From: Choristoneura fumiferana
Taxonomy: Eukaryota > Arthropoda > Insecta > Lepidoptera > Tortricidae
Assembly (NCBI RefSeq): GCF_025370935.1
Contig: NC_133472.1
Coordinates: 41,151,930 to 41,215,929 of the forward strand
Reading direction: 5' to 3'
Length of the DNA: 64,000 nt
Both the position numbers and the translations under genes were made by a program. Shown one piece after another: positions 63,981 through 64,000 of this stretch. Below the pieces are notes generated by a model, which saw nothing but the letters and a program-made list of their open reading frames with translations, made no database searches and was not told the DNA's origin. How positions within the stretch are numbered: the stretch's first letter is position 1; each line of letters begins with the position of its first letter.

Positions 63981-64000
63981 AAATAGGGGATTACTAACGT

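Larger units (their letters stand above)
60823..64000. other. AT-rich repeat-bearing DNA to window end
   Basis: No exon is recognised. The stretch contains a 62178-62215 short palindrome around TCTGACGTCAGGA, the foldback at 62394-62643, a GC-rich hairpin CACCCGCC.../...GGCGGGTG at 62770-62805, the repeat at 63254-63470 and the foldback copy at 63803-63980. TACTAGCTTTTACCCGC at 61709 is another fragment of the 26587 repeat. Confidence 0.45.

Overview
The window looks like a gene-poor stretch of an insect nuclear genome, most probably a moth or butterfly (Lepidoptera). The reasons are intron-containing animal genes with GT/AG borders, AT-rich intergenic DNA, tRNA-derived SINE pieces of the lepidopteran kind (tails near 2330, 14240 and 55020), and several LINE-tail and 'AAACCGGCCAAG'-type repeats that I know as common in moths. 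The order-level assignment is inference.

Four host genes are supported. (1) 1610-5629, + strand, four exons: a 221-residue PQ-loop membrane protein, SLC66A3 (PQLC3) type. (2) 10494-13787, - strand, one uninterrupted exon: a 1097-residue single-pass membrane protein with four thrombospondin type-1 repeats, two laminin-G-like regions, an Ig-like region and a 200-residue cytoplasmic tail. (3) 20110-29877, - strand, four exons: a 357-residue LETM1-domain mitochondrial protein, LETMD1 type. (4) 31438-40273, + strand, seven exons: a 786-residue protein with a FAM194 (ERICH6-like) domain. All three multi-exon models have matching splice phases at every junction. The genes do not form an obvious pathway.

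Most of the rest is mobile DNA. 5.6-10.5 kb and 13.8-20.1 kb hold small hAT-type and foldback MITEs. LETMD1 intron 3 (20.4-26.2 kb) holds LINE tails, a SINE and microsatellites. ERICH6 introns hold a 470-bp hAT insertion with a perfect 8-bp target duplication, a SINE and a jockey-type LINE with an open reverse transcriptase frame. 40.3-43.8 kb is one large inverted-repeat structure with a deleted PIF/Harbinger element inside, whose terminal repeats are built of GC-rich palindromic decamers.

51-61 kb is a transposon nest. A BEL/Pao-type gag relic is split into three pieces. It is interrupted by a long inverted-repeat element that itself carries a 471-bp MITE, a SINE tail and a 665-bp solo LTR with a 5-bp target duplication. 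A frameshifted LINE reverse transcriptase follows at 59.6-60.7 kb. From 60.8 kb to the end I see only repeats and AT-rich sequence.

No rRNA, intact tRNA, CRISPR array or bacterial-type operon was seen. No single new enzymatic system was found. The most unusual material is the mobile-element architecture and the intronless TSR/LamG/Ig receptor.
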